Shown one piece after another: positions 1 to 9,004 of a stretch of DNA of 44,861 bases. How positions within the stretch are numbered: position 1 is the first letter of the stretch; each line of letters opens with the position of its first letter. Below the pieces are notes generated by a model. It did no database searches and was not told where the DNA came from. It saw only the letters and a list, made by a program, of their open reading frames with translations. The position numbers and the translations under genes are program-made. This DNA is from an uncultured Alphaproteobacteria bacterium (GTDB lineage: Bacteria; Pseudomonadota; Alphaproteobacteria; RF32; CAG-239), in NCBI GenBank assembly GCA_947167235.1, contig CAMVHF010000005.1:1-44861 (forward strand), given 5' to 3'.

Positions 1-573
1 AACGCGATTGGCGTGGGGAATGTTGTAGGTTCCAATATTTTTAACCTGCTGGTGGTTACCGGGGCGGCGGCACTGGTTATGCCGCTGGCGATTCAGCCTT
101 CCCTGATTAAACGGGATATTCCAGCCACAATCATCTTTTCGGGGATACAAAATGGTGAAGTCGTTGTGAGCGATGACGAAGAAGCATCAGAAACGGAAAT
201 TACCAAAACGGTTAAATTATCGTCGATTATGCCGCATCGTCAGAAAAGCTTTACATCTGAAGTGGCAACCGATAAATGTTTTTCGCTTTTGGATAACGTA
301 GAATACACGGTTAAATCTTGTATCAACGAAGGTGAAACATTGGAAATGAAAGACAGCAAAATCGTTGGTGCCGGCAGTTGTACGGGTAACTTTAACTATA
401 TCAACTCCAAAAACCCGGAATATTATTCCGAATTTAAGGATGTTCCGGACAGCGTGTTGGAAAAACAGGCTGAGGAAGAGAAAAGAAACGAATTGGCCAA
501 AGTTAACGAAAAGCAAAATTCTATATTAAACCAAATCAAAAACGTTGATGAGATTCTCAAAAAAATCAGATAG
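1..573 (+). CDS. Partial CDS: CaCA antiporter fragment fused in frame to unknown protein
   Basis: The frame is open from the first base, so the gene begins outside the window. About the first 46 codons read as the second alpha repeat of a Ca2+/Na+:cation antiporter (CaCA/YrbG family): the motif GNVVGSNIFN followed by a hydrophobic helix and a KRDIP turn. Near base 138 the similarity stops. In the family another membrane helix would follow, but here the frame continues into an acidic, soluble stretch (SDDEEASETE), two cysteines near the middle and a charged coiled-coil-like C-terminus ending KNVDEILKKIR. The second part is not recognised. It looks like the C-terminal part of a soluble or secreted protein and lies 9 bases from the next gene, so the two are probably co-transcribed. 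A GTG at 13 could serve as a start but lies inside the antiporter motif. The join may be a real deletion or a contig-edge assembly chimera. Confidence 0.6.
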   Translation, partial: NAIGVGNVVGSNIFNLLVVTGAAALVMPLAIQPSLIKRDIPATIIFSGIQNGEVVVSDDEEASETEITKTVKLSSIMPHRQKSFTSEVATDKCFSLLDNVEYTVKSCINEGETLEMKDSKIVGAGSCTGNFNYINSKNPEYYSEFKDVPDSVLEKQAEEEKRNELAKVNEKQNSILNQIKNVDEILKKIR

Positions 574-582
574 GTTTAAGAA

Positions 583-1287
583 ATGAAAAAAATTTATGTT
601 GTCATACTGTGCGTGTGTTGTTGTCTGGTTTGTACGTTGGTCAATGCTCAAACCTTTTCGGCGGGTGCGGCAAAATCCACCGGTAAAAATACAAATCTGA
701 CAACCGTAACCGGTAAAAATCCGACAGCGGTGAAACCGACCGCAGACGCTAAAAAAACAGCAGAAGAAATCGCTAAACAGCAGATTCCTTCTCCGGAAAA
801 TGATAAGGGAAAATTTGAAGATCCGCAACTGCAGAAAAGCGTTAAAAATATAGGCGGACTTGAACCGAGCGTGGGTTATAAGAAATATGACAATCGTGCC
901 GGCAGAGTGTTCTCTTTCAGAATTAAAGACGGTAAAGTTGAGTTCGAAGATAATAAAGACCGGAAAATTCTGGTATGGTATGAAGATTTCAAAGTTATCA
1001 AAGGTATGGATGGACTTGTCAGATGTTCCATCCGTGTATACGTCTTTAACGATATGGTTGAACGCATTAGCAATTTAGGCTTTAAAATTATATGGCCGAA
1101 TATTCGTACCGGTATTAATATGACTAAAGTTAATCCCGGCGTCAGAACTTATACCGATACCATGCTTTTGGGAGACGGGTGCTTTACAATGGACAAAACA
1201 CCGGTTCTTGAAGTTAACCGTTGCCGTGTGAAAGGCATGAGTGAGGATAAATGCGCGGATGCTGTTCATTGGTTCAACAGACACTAA
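583..1287 (+). CDS. Secreted protein of unknown function
   Basis: The product has 234 residues. A clear N-terminal signal peptide (KK, then a hydrophobic, cysteine-rich core, then a likely cut after VNAQ near residues 21-23) sends it to the periplasm or beyond. Residues 24-80 are low-complexity, rich in T, K, A and N, and look disordered. The C-terminal 140 residues look folded, with beta-strand-like segments and four cysteines near the end (GDGCFTMD, NRCRVKG, EDKCAD) that could form disulfides. No family is recognised. It follows the upstream gene by 9 bases and a good terminator follows at 1305, so the pair forms the end of an operon. The ATG at 583 has only a weak purine-rich ribosome binding site (gtttaagaa). 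Confidence 0.65.
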   Translation: MKKIYVVILCVCCCLVCTLVNAQTFSAGAAKSTGKNTNLTTVTGKNPTAVKPTADAKKTAEEIAKQQIPSPENDKGKFEDPQLQKSVKNIGGLEPSVGYKKYDNRAGRVFSFRIKDGKVEFEDNKDRKILVWYEDFKVIKGMDGLVRCSIRVYVFNDMVERISNLGFKIIWPNIRTGINMTKVNPGVRTYTDTMLLGDGCFTMDKTPVLEVNRCRVKGMSEDKCADAVHWFNRH

Positions 1288-1304
1288 AAATTAAAATCAT
1301 TCGG

Positions 1305-1330
1305 AAAGGGAGCGTTAAGCTCCTTTTTTT
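1305..1330 (+). terminator. Rho-independent terminator
   Basis: The stem ggagc/gctcc is extended by a G-T and A-T pairs around loop gttaa and is followed by seven T. It lies 18 bases after the stop of the secreted-protein gene. Confidence 0.8.
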
Positions 1331-1536
1331 ATTGCAAATATGACAAAAATATATTAAAATAAATTAGTTTCTCATAAGTATTTTAGTTGACATTATTAAA
1401 TTATTTTCAGTGTTTTACAGATTTTAAGATTGTTGTTTCACAGCTTTCTTTTTGTTTGTTTTACTGTCCATATTTTAATAATGTCTTCTGAAATACTTTT
1501 ATTATTGAACCTGTAGAGATGTTTTTTTAAGCAGCT

Positions 1537-1552
1537 TTATTTAAGTAAATAA
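1537..1552. repeat. Perfect 16-bp inverted repeat in AT-rich spacer
   Basis: TTATTTA-AG-TAAATAA lies 32 bases before the GTG of the small membrane protein. It could be an operator or just AT-rich chance. The rest of 1331-1584 is AT-rich with no gene or RNA that I can see. Confidence 0.25.
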
Positions 1553-1584
1553 TAAGAGAAACTTTAGAGAATTATAAAATTATT

Positions 1585-1860
1585 GTGGAACAAACAAAAA
1601 AAGATACGATTATGTTGACAACAATCATTATTGTCTTAGTTATCATCCTCTTGGTGGTAGCTATATTTAGAGAGCAAGCAGAAAAAGTAGGAGAATTTCT
1701 GAAAAACCTTAGAAATATAGCCTGCGTAGTGGTTGCAGTTTATATCGTTGCAAATATCATTTCAGGGATATTAAGCATCACTTTCTGGACAGCGATCGGT
1801 TGGATGTTTGCCGCCTTCTTGGTGATGGTAATATGGGCGATAATCTTTAATAAAGACTAA
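1585..1860 (+). CDS. Small membrane protein, unknown function
   Basis: The product is 91 residues from GTG at 1585, or 82 from the ATG at 1612; neither start has a strong ribosome binding site. The sequence holds three hydrophobic segments: residues about 10-27 (an I/V/L run), 44-64, and 66-87 (tryptophan-containing), with a short charged linker at 28-43 (REQAEKVGEFLKNLR). That predicts a small inner-membrane protein with two or three helices. No family is recognised. It stands alone between two terminators, so it is a single-gene transcript if it is expressed. Confidence 0.5.
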   Translation: MEQTKKDTIMLTTIIIVLVIILLVVAIFREQAEKVGEFLKNLRNIACVVVAVYIVANIISGILSITFWTAIGWMFAAFLVMVIWAIIFNKD

Positions 1861-1873
1861 TCTGTTACACTAC

Positions 1874-1944
1874 AATAGGGCAGCCTGATTTTTATTAAGA
1901 ACTTAATATTCTTTTTAAAATCAGACTGCCTTATTTTTTTTACT
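1874..1944 (+). terminator. Long-stem terminator after small membrane protein
   Basis: The arms agggcagcctgatttt (1877-1892) and aaaatcagactgcctt (1917-1932) pair with one or two mismatches around an AT-rich loop, followed by a T-rich tract. Confidence 0.7.
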
Positions 1945-1948
1945 TTTA

Positions 1949-2186
1949 ACAGTCCTCTTTGCACTTTTATTTTTTTACTGTCATCCTTGCGTTTTTATTT
2001 TTACAGTCATCCTTGCACTTTTATTTTTTACAGTCATCCTTGCCGAGCGAAGCGAAGGCGAGGATCTCGGCCGAATCATTATAAAGTAGCCGGGATTCTC
2101 GAGCCTGCGGCTCAAGAATGACATAGTAAAAAACAACGCTCGCCCAAGAATGACATAGTAAAAAACAACGCTCGCTCAAGAATGAC
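1949..2186. repeat. Palindromic intergenic repeat with tandemly expanded arms
   Basis: The core at about 2030-2122 begins with acagtcatccttgc and ends with caagaatgac, so its tips are imperfect inverted repeats. The interior is GC-richer and self-complementary (cgagcgaagcg, gaggatctcgg, gggattctcgagcc). The left tip recurs at 1949, 1977, 2003 and 2030 (period 26-28), separated by T-rich filler. The right tip recurs at 2113, 2145 and 2177 (period 32), separated by atagtaaaaaacaacgctcgc. Such GTCATCC...GAATGAC elements are a familiar type of dispersed REP- or MITE-like repeat in bacteria. The two-sided tandem expansion is the unusual part. No gene lies in 1861-2281. Confidence 0.7.
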
Positions 2187-2209
2187 TTTTAATTTTATTG
2201 ATAAATTAA

Positions 2210-2237
2210 TTGCATATTAAACAATTTATGTTATGTT
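2210..2237 (+). promoter_or_regulatory. Candidate promoter of tolQRA
   Basis: TTGCAT (2210-2215) and TATGTT (2232-2237) are separated by 16 bases, about 45 bases upstream of the tolQ ATG. The spacing agrees with other candidate promoters in the window. Confidence 0.4.
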
Positions 2238-2281
2238 ACGCCAAAATAATATGTAAATTGCAATTTATAAAGGTTATCGAA

Positions 2282-3031
2282 ATGGAAACAAGTGCACTTT
2301 CTGATGTTGCGCAGACAGCAACAGAAAAAATGTCTTTATGGGATTTAGTTTGGTCTTCGGATACGATTACTAAGGTGGTTATGATTGGCTTAATTGCCGC
2401 TTCGGTATGGTCATGGGCAATCATTTTGGAAAAGTTTGCTACCTTACGCCAAGTTCGCAATCAATCAAAAAAATTTGAAGAGGCTTTTTGGTCCGGCGGT
2501 TCGCTTGATAGACTCTATGAGGCTATCGGTAATCGTCCGCGTGATCCGATGTCGGCGATTTTTTGTGCCGCTATGCGTGAATGGAAACGCAATACTTTGA
2601 TTAAAGGTAAGGCCGATCGCGGTATTCGCGGTGTATCGTTGCAACAACGTATTGAGAAAGCGATGTCGGTTTCAATTGATAAAGAGCTTGACAGTTTAGA
2701 TACACACTTGGGCTTTTTGGCAACGACCGGATCGGTTGCGCCGTTAATCGGTTTGTTCGGTACGGTTTGGGGTATTATTAACAGCTTTAACGCCATAGCC
2801 ATTACCCAAAGCAACTCTTTGACATCAATGGCACCGGGTATTGCCGAGGCTTTGTTTACGACGGCTTTCGGTCTGATTGCCGCTATTCCGGCAGTGGTTG
2901 CCTATAATGCCATTTCAACTTCAATCGAAAAATATGCTAAAACACTTGATAATTTTATGGCCGAATTTTCAACCATATTATCTCGTGAAATTGATGAAAC
3001 AACCTTGAAAGCGGATATGGCCGGAGAATAA
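2282..3031 (+). CDS. tolQ: Tol-Pal system proton channel subunit TolQ
   Basis: The product has 249 residues and belongs to the MotA/TolQ/ExbB family. With TolR it forms the inner-membrane motor that uses the proton gradient to energise TolA during envelope constriction at division. One membrane helix lies near residues 25-45 (VVMIGLIAASVWSWAIIL) and two more in the C-terminal half, the middle one in the family signature GSVAPLIGLFGTVWGII and the last in TTAFGLIAAIPAVVAYN. The ATG at 2282 is preferred over an upstream TTG in the same frame because it follows an aaagg-like ribosome binding site and gives the usual length. It is the first gene of tolQ-tolR-tolA, with 2 bases to tolR. ExbB is the main alternative; the order and the TolA-like third gene favour TolQ. 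Confidence 0.88.
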   Translation: METSALSDVAQTATEKMSLWDLVWSSDTITKVVMIGLIAASVWSWAIILEKFATLRQVRNQSKKFEEAFWSGGSLDRLYEAIGNRPRDPMSAIFCAAMREWKRNTLIKGKADRGIRGVSLQQRIEKAMSVSIDKELDSLDTHLGFLATTGSVAPLIGLFGTVWGIINSFNAIAITQSNSLTSMAPGIAEALFTTAFGLIAAIPAVVAYNAISTSIEKYAKTLDNFMAEFSTILSREIDETTLKADMAGE

Positions 3032-3033
3032 TA

Positions 3034-3495
3034 ATGTCTTTTATGCGTAGTTCCACATACAGCCGCCGTCAATCCCGCCGCAAAGCCGACGTCAACATTA
3101 CCAACTTAATGGATGTGATGATGGTTTTGCTGGTGGTCTTTATGGTTGCCGCACCGTTGATGACATCGGGTATTCAGCTTAATTTACCGAAAGTCGGCGG
3201 TAAAAATCTGACCGGAGAAAGCACGTCGGTTAATATCAGCGTTGACCAAGAGGGGCAATACTATATCGGAAAATCTGTTGTTCCGGATGAAGAAATTTTG
3301 CCGCGTTTAACCGCTATTAAAGGCGAAAACGACGATTTAACCGTGACTATTTCGGGTGATACCGATGCCGCTTACGGCCGTGTAATCGGCTTAATGGCTA
3401 TGCTGAAAGAAGCCGGCTATGAAAAAGTCGGTCTGAAAACGGAGTCTAAACCATTTGGCAGTCAAAATATTAAGACGGATAACAAAAAGAAATAG
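3034..3495 (+). CDS. tolR: Tol-Pal system protein TolR
   Basis: The product has 153 residues and is an ExbD/TolR family protein. A basic cytoplasmic N-terminus (SRRQSRRKADVNITNL) precedes one membrane helix at about residues 25-45 (MDVMMVLLVVFMVAAPLM). The aspartate in LMDVM is the conserved proton-carrying residue of the family. A periplasmic domain follows, with the expected TSGIQLNLPKV opening. The ATG is 2 bases after the tolQ stop and has GGAG upstream. In the complex TolR pairs with TolQ and couples proton flow to TolA movement. Confidence 0.88.
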   Translation: MSFMRSSTYSRRQSRRKADVNITNLMDVMMVLLVVFMVAAPLMTSGIQLNLPKVGGKNLTGESTSVNISVDQEGQYYIGKSVVPDEEILPRLTAIKGENDDLTVTISGDTDAAYGRVIGLMAMLKEAGYEKVGLKTESKPFGSQNIKTDNKKK

Positions 3496-3501
3496 ACGGT
3501 G

Positions 3502-4497
3502 ATGAATAAGTACTTAAAACAGTCTCTTTTATTGCATGCGGTCGTTTGCTTGATGATGCTTATCGATCTGTCAGGTTTCTGGCATGAAGATATGACACTC
3601 GGACAAACGCCGATCATTGTAGATTTGTCGCAAGTACGCATTGATGAAATGACCAATTTGCCGACCAAAGCGGAGTTTGGCGAAGAAGATCGCAAAGCTA
3701 CCGTCGAGGAACATAAAGAGGTCGAGCAGTATACCAACGATACCGCACCGGAGCCTGAACCGGAACCGGCTAAAGAAGAACCGGCCGCCGAGCCGACACC
3801 GGAACCCGAGCCGGAAGACGCACCTGAGGAAATAAAGGATGATTTCTTAGAACCGCCGGTACCGGAAAAGAAACCGGAACCTAAACCGGAGCCGAAGCCT
3901 GTTCCGAAACCGGCCCCGAAACCTGTTCCGGTACCGACGCGTAAACCTACGCCTAAACCGGAACCGAAGCCGCAACCGAAAGATAATAAAAAACCGGAGG
4001 AAGAGGCTATTACGCGCAGTAATGCTTTGAAGAGCTTAAAACAGGATATTGATAATAACCGTCGTTTAGATGTCGGCGACAGAACTCAAAATGCGATGAT
4101 TAAAGAAGGTACCGAGGTTAAGCACATGGGTATTGAAGGCGGTAACAGCACCGGTTCGTACTTCAGTGATCTGACAATTTCCGAAACCGACGCTATTGCC
4201 AGCTTGCTCAGCCAAAACTGGAATCTTGATCCGGGTGCCATCGGTATTGAGGGAATGGTTGTTAAAATCCGCGTACGCTTGGGTACGGACGGCTCGATTC
4301 GTAAAATCGAATTTGTGGATCAAAACCGCGTAAACAGTGATCCGTCATACCGTTCGGTTGCCGAAAGTGCGCAAGCCGCCATTTATGCTACTCAACAGGC
4401 GTTCAAAGAAGTATTCGGTCAAAAATATGCCGACAGATATGATGTATGGAATACGTTGTTATTGAATTTTGATCCGCTTAATAAAGGCGTCAGATAA
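3502..4497 (+). CDS. tolA: TolA/TonB-like energy transducer
   Basis: The product has 331 residues from ATG 3502; a GTG immediately before it at 3499 is an equally possible start. The layout is a single N-terminal membrane anchor (about residues 7-25, LLLHAVVCLMMLIDLSG), a long linker of Pro-Glu and then Pro-Lys repeats (about 85-170), and a C-terminal TolA/TonB-type domain (about 215-331: a beta-strand segment VVKIRVRLGTDGSIRKIEF, then a helical end). It should span the periplasm and link the TolQR motor to outer-membrane partners. Classical enterobacterial TolA has an alanine-rich helical linker, whereas this proline-rich one is TonB-like. No tolB or pal follows; the next gene is on the other strand, with its stop 4 bases away. 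Confidence 0.8.
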   Translation: MNKYLKQSLLLHAVVCLMMLIDLSGFWHEDMTLGQTPIIVDLSQVRIDEMTNLPTKAEFGEEDRKATVEEHKEVEQYTNDTAPEPEPEPAKEEPAAEPTPEPEPEDAPEEIKDDFLEPPVPEKKPEPKPEPKPVPKPAPKPVPVPTRKPTPKPEPKPQPKDNKKPEEEAITRSNALKSLKQDIDNNRRLDVGDRTQNAMIKEGTEVKHMGIEGGNSTGSYFSDLTISETDAIASLLSQNWNLDPGAIGIEGMVVKIRVRLGTDGSIRKIEFVDQNRVNSDPSYRSVAESAQAAIYATQQAFKEVFGQKYADRYDVWNTLLLNFDPLNKGVR

Positions 4498-4501
4498 AAA
4501 A

Positions 4502-5944
4502 TTACGGCAGAGCTTTACGCTTATATAAATTAATGAGAATTTCCTCGTAATCTTCTAAAATACCCGTATTTAGCATGTGTTGCGGATAACACTCGGCAAT
4601 ATCGAATTTCTGCCCGACTTTTTTAAAGTCGAAGGCTTGTTTTATATGAGGGTTATAGGCTATATACAGCGGTTTGTGCTTCGAAATCAAATCATTGATG
4701 TTGTAATCGGGCATACGGTGGAATATTGCATTATCAATGTATTCAAAGTTAGGATAAAACCAGTAATACGAATATTTGGGGGCAAAAATGCTGAAAAGCG
4801 TGACATCAAAATTAACAATGTCGGCTTGAGGGTTTTTATCGTATTCGCGCAGATATAAATGCGATTCTTTATTGTTGGTGGCGGCCAATGAAAATAAATT
4901 CAGAATCAGATTAATAATAATGATGACTAGTGCAATGCGGAATATCCATTTATTTTGCTCAAAATTCAAAACAAAGGCGATGATAATACCGCAATATAAA
5001 AACAGCAAAACCAGATAATGCGGATAAACGGCCGGAAAATATATATGCGTTATGGTTTCGAAAACCGTCAACAGCGCAAAAATATTAAAATAAGTCGTCT
5101 GCCGATGTGTGGCATATACATAAATCATTGAGGCGTATGCAATGATAATCAATATCAAAAAGTCCGGCAAAACCGACGGTGTGAACGAATGAACGATATC
5201 AAACAAATATCGGTTATATGTAACATTGAGTTGCCAATAACCTTCTAAACTCCCCGTCATATACAGGAAAGCATAAAAGCCTGCCGAAAGACAGATCGGA
5301 ACAAGAGCCGATACGGCAAAATCTCTCCAAAGGTTCGGCTTTTTATAAAGCATATATCCGGCCGGAACGGCTAACGGTAATATACAAAAAGCACAGGTCT
5401 GCAAAAACAGAAAAGCGATTGTAAAACACGTTCCGCACCACATCAGGTTCTTGAGCTTTTGCTTATCATAATACAGTAAGAAATTATACAGTCCGCACAA
5501 ATAAAAAAAGCGCATAAAAGTATCGGGTTTGAATATTGAAAAGGAATACCATGTGGCAAAATAGAAAAAGTATAGGACTAAAGCTGCAACCGCAACAAAT
5601 ACGCCGCCCATGAATCTTTTGACCATCAGATATATAATAATCGAACTGCCGACGGAAAACGCAAAAGCCAAAGATTTGGCCGTATACAGGGCGACCAGAT
5701 TTAAGTGCGGTATAACCGAAATAATCGGGGCAAACATATACCATATCAGCGGATGATGATGCTCAAAAAAATCACGGTAAGGCACTTCACCCAAACTGAC
5801 GAAATAAGCGGCGCGCAAATGCTCGAGCTCATCCAAAATGATTGTATCATTATATATAAGTGTCAGAATTAGCCCGACAAATGTTACGACCAGCAATTCT
5901 GTAAACAAACTCAAGTAGTTGTGCTTTATATCAGATTGTTCCAT
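4502..5944 (-). CDS. Polytopic membrane glycosyltransferase (GT-C type, PMT/ArnT-like)
   Basis: The product has 480 residues with roughly ten membrane helices. The first periplasmic loop carries an acidic pair and histidines (DELEHLRAAYFVSLGEVPY, then RDFFEHHHPLIW) right after helix 1. This is the hallmark arrangement of GT-C enzymes that use polyprenyl-phosphate sugars (PMT, ArnT, GT39/GT83 families). The C-terminal 100 residues form a soluble domain. The acceptor cannot be read from sequence; lipid A, glycan or protein modification are all possible. The start has CGGAG 7 bases upstream. The gene is convergent with tolA and seems to be a single-gene unit downstream of rubrerythrin, separated from it by a terminator. 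Confidence 0.7.
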   Translation of the reverse strand: MEQSDIKHNYLSLFTELLVVTFVGLILTLIYNDTIILDELEHLRAAYFVSLGEVPYRDFFEHHHPLIWYMFAPIISVIPHLNLVALYTAKSLAFAFSVGSSIIIYLMVKRFMGGVFVAVAALVLYFFYFATWYSFSIFKPDTFMRFFYLCGLYNFLLYYDKQKLKNLMWCGTCFTIAFLFLQTCAFCILPLAVPAGYMLYKKPNLWRDFAVSALVPICLSAGFYAFLYMTGSLEGYWQLNVTYNRYLFDIVHSFTPSVLPDFLILIIIAYASMIYVYATHRQTTYFNIFALLTVFETITHIYFPAVYPHYLVLLFLYCGIIIAFVLNFEQNKWIFRIALVIIIINLILNLFSLAATNNKESHLYLREYDKNPQADIVNFDVTLFSIFAPKYSYYWFYPNFEYIDNAIFHRMPDYNINDLISKHKPLYIAYNPHIKQAFDFKKVGQKFDIAECYPQHMLNTGILEDYEEILINLYKRKALP

Positions 5945-5994
5945 TTTATACTCCGTAATGACATTATAAAAAGAATATTTATGAAATCAATCCA

Positions 5995-6025
5995 TAAAAA
6001 AAGAGCCGAGAATAACCCGACTCTT
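5995..6025 (-). terminator. Terminator after rubrerythrin gene
   Basis: On the minus strand aagagtcgg...ctcggctctt forms a stem with one mismatch, followed by a run of T. It sits about 23 bases past the rubrerythrin stop. Confidence 0.7.
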
Positions 6026-6047
6026 AATCAAAGGAAAATAGGGAAGA

Positions 6048-6587
6048 TTAATAATTTTCTTCTCTGATTTCAAAATAGCTTTGCGGGTGAGCGCAAACCG
6101 GGCAAGCTGCCGGTGCTTCGGTCCCGACAACAATGTGTCCGCAGTTGCGACATTCCCAAACTTTAACCGAAGATTTGGCAAATACCTGCTTGGTTTCGAT
6201 ATTGTTTAACAAAGCTCTGTATCTTTCTTCATGAGCTTTTTCAATAGCGGCAACGGCACGGAATTTGGCGGCTAAAGCCGGAAAACCTTCTTCATCGGCA
6301 GTTTTGGCAAATCCGTCATACATGTCGGTCCATTCATAGTTTTCACCATTGGCGGCGGCAGCTAAATTTTCGGTTGTCGTGCCTAATTCGCCGAGTTCTT
6401 TAAACCACATTTTGGCATGCTCTTTTTCATTTTCGGCGGTTTTGGTAAAGATTGCTGAAATTTGTTCATAGCCTTCTTTTTTGGCAACGCTGGCAAAATA
6501 AGTGTATTTATTGCGTGCTTGGCTTTCACCGGCAAAAGCGGTGGCTAAATTTTTTTCGGTTTGTGTACCGGCATATTTATTTGTCAT
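6048..6587 (-). CDS. Rubrerythrin (peroxide-reducing non-heme iron protein)
   Basis: The product has 179 residues. The N-terminal ferritin-like four-helix domain (1-135) carries the di-iron ligands: E21 in ESQAR, E54 and H57 in ENEKEH, E100 in ADEEGF, and E116/H119 in EKAHEER. A C-terminal rubredoxin-like domain binds one iron through C146/C149 (ECRNCG) and C162/C165 (CPVC). Rubrerythrins reduce hydrogen peroxide in the cytoplasm of anaerobes and microaerophiles, so this gene speaks for an oxygen-sensitive lifestyle. The length is normal. The ATG has aaagga upstream, and a promoter candidate and a terminator frame it as a monocistronic unit. Confidence 0.93.
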   Translation of the reverse strand: MTNKYAGTQTEKNLATAFAGESQARNKYTYFASVAKKEGYEQISAIFTKTAENEKEHAKMWFKELGELGTTTENLAAAANGENYEWTDMYDGFAKTADEEGFPALAAKFRAVAAIEKAHEERYRALLNNIETKQVFAKSSVKVWECRNCGHIVVGTEAPAACPVCAHPQSYFEIREENY

Positions 6588-6623
6588 GGTATATTCCTTT
6601 TTATAAAAATTAAGACTGAGTAC

Positions 6624-6651
6624 AGTATAGAGATATTAGGGCAGAATACAA
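6624..6651 (-). promoter_or_regulatory. Candidate promoter of rubrerythrin gene
   Basis: On the minus strand TTGTAT (6646-6651) and TATACT (6624-6629) are 16 bases apart, leaving a leader of about 30 bases before the ATG. Confidence 0.5.
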
Positions 6652-6759
6652 GCGAATTTAAAACTATTCCACAAAACGGAAAAATAGTGTTGTGATACCG
6701 AAGACTACGCTGTTTTAGCGTATTTGGGCAAAAATATTTAAAAAATCGTTATTTTGTTA

Positions 6760-6787
6760 TTGACAGCGCTAAAAACTTATGTATATT
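6760..6787 (+). promoter_or_regulatory. Candidate promoter of rplU-rpmA
   Basis: A consensus TTGACA (6760-6765) lies 16 bases before TATATT (6782-6787), about 40 bases upstream of the rplU ATG. Confidence 0.6.
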
Positions 6788-6827
6788 ACAAGCCATTGCA
6801 ATATGTTTAAATAATAGGTGAAAGAAT

Positions 6828-7130
6828 ATGTACGCAGTAATTAGAACAGGCGGAAAACAATACAACGTTACTACGGGTGATGTTGTTAAAATTGAAAAAA
6901 TCGCCGGTGAAGAAGGAAAAGAAGTTGTTTTCAACGAAGTGCTTGCTATCGACAGCACATTCGGTACACCGTTAGTGTCCGGTGCCAGCGTTAAGGCTTT
7001 GGTTGTAAAACAAGCAAAAGATGCGAAAGTTATTGTTTTCAAGAAAAAGAGAAGACAAAACTATCGTCGTAAAAATGGTCACAGACAAAATATCACAATC
7101 GTTAAGATCACGGATATTTTAGGTAAGTAA
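6828..7130 (+). CDS. rplU: 50S ribosomal protein L21
   Basis: The product has 100 residues. It begins with the family signature [12 protein letters not shown] and has the conserved basic C-terminal block [16 protein letters not shown] followed by TIVKITDI. L21 binds 23S rRNA in the large subunit. It is the first gene of the usual rplU-rpmA pair, 15 bases from rpmA, under a strong-looking promoter at 6760. The ribosome binding site is taggtgaaag. Confidence 0.97.
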   Translation: MYAVIRTGGKQYNVTTGDVVKIEKIAGEEGKEVVFNEVLAIDSTFGTPLVSGASVKALVVKQAKDAKVIVFKKKRRQNYRRKNGHRQNITIVKITDILGK

Positions 7131-7145
7131 TAGGGAGAAAGCATT

Positions 7146-7400
7146 ATGGCACATAAGAAATCTGGTGGTAGCTCCAATAACGGTCGTGACTCTGAAGGTC
7201 GTCGTTTAGGTGTTAAAAAATTCGGTGGTGAAGCTGTTATCCCTGGCAACATTATCATTCGTCAACGCGGTACAAAGTACCATCCGGGACAGAATGTTGG
7301 CTTGGGTAAAGATCATACGATTTTTGCTACTTCTGAAGGTAAAGTTGAATTTAAAACAAAGGCCGACAGCAAAGTTTATGTTTCAGTTGTCAGCGAATAA
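7146..7400 (+). CDS. rpmA: 50S ribosomal protein L27
   Basis: The product has 84 residues and starts [20 protein letters not shown], the conserved flexible N-terminus that reaches toward the peptidyl-transferase centre. It continues with [15 protein letters not shown] and [10 protein letters not shown], both typical of L27. It has no N-terminal extension of the kind cleaved in Firmicutes. The gene is co-transcribed with rplU and followed after 21 bases by a terminator hairpin that separates it only partly from obgE, 66 bases downstream. Confidence 0.97.
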   Translation: MAHKKSGGSSNNGRDSEGRRLGVKKFGGEAVIPGNIIIRQRGTKYHPGQNVGLGKDHTIFATSEGKVEFKTKADSKVYVSVVSE

Positions 7401-7421
7401 GTTTTAATAAAAACTGTTTAG

Positions 7422-8525
<1,104 letters not shown>

Positions 8526-8538
8526 AGGAGAAAATAAA

Positions 8539-8892
8539 GTGGCTGAAAATAATCAGACTGATAATAAAATTTTGAAAATAATTACCGATTCGCTTGATGA
8601 TATGAAAGCCGAAGATGTTGTGGTTATTGACTTGGCCGGCAAAACATCTATTGCCAGCTATATGGTGGTTGCCAGCGGTAATTCAAACCGTCACGTTGCT
8701 TCTATTGCGCAAAAAATTGAAGAAAATCTGAAAGCTGCCGGTTGTCGCAGCACTTCCGAAGGTGAAACCAAAGCCGATTGGGTATTAATTGATGCTTTTG
8801 ATGTTATCGTTCATATTTTCCGTCCGGAAGTAAGAGAATTCTACAATTTAGAGAAAATGTGGCAATCGGCTGCCAATTTACGCAAAGAATAA
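8539..8892 (+). CDS. rsfS: Ribosomal silencing factor RsfS
   Basis: The product is 117 residues from a GTG start with an excellent ribosome binding site (AAAGGAG, 8 bases upstream). The sequence shows the Iojap/RsfS hallmarks: KAEDVVVIDL, SYMVVASGNSNRHVASIA, EGETKADWVLIDAFDVIVHIF and a C-terminal REFYNLEKMW. RsfS binds L14 and blocks subunit joining when nutrients are scarce. It sits between obgE and the serpin, with rlmH further down; the rsfS-rlmH neighbourhood is conserved in many bacteria. Confidence 0.95.
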   Translation: MAENNQTDNKILKIITDSLDDMKAEDVVVIDLAGKTSIASYMVVASGNSNRHVASIAQKIEENLKAAGCRSTSEGETKADWVLIDAFDVIVHIFRPEVREFYNLEKMWQSAANLRKE

Positions 8893-9004
8893 ATCATCCG
8901 GCATAGGTCAGACATCGTTGGCGCTGCGACAGCTTTTTTGTTGCAAATTTTATTGTAAATGTGCTAAGACGAAATTAGGACATAACAATAATATGTGGGG
9001 TGTT

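Noticed and set aside
1949..2186. Regularly spaced repeats that might be a CRISPR array
   Set aside because: Repeats are only 11-15 bases, intervals are AT-rich and near-identical rather than unique spacers, and the two halves are inverted around a core. There are no cas genes.
8918..9004. Longer N-terminus of the serpin from a TTG start
   Set aside because: It would place a cysteine-rich, unlikely stretch before a perfect signal peptide. The ATG at 9005 gives a normal secreted protein.
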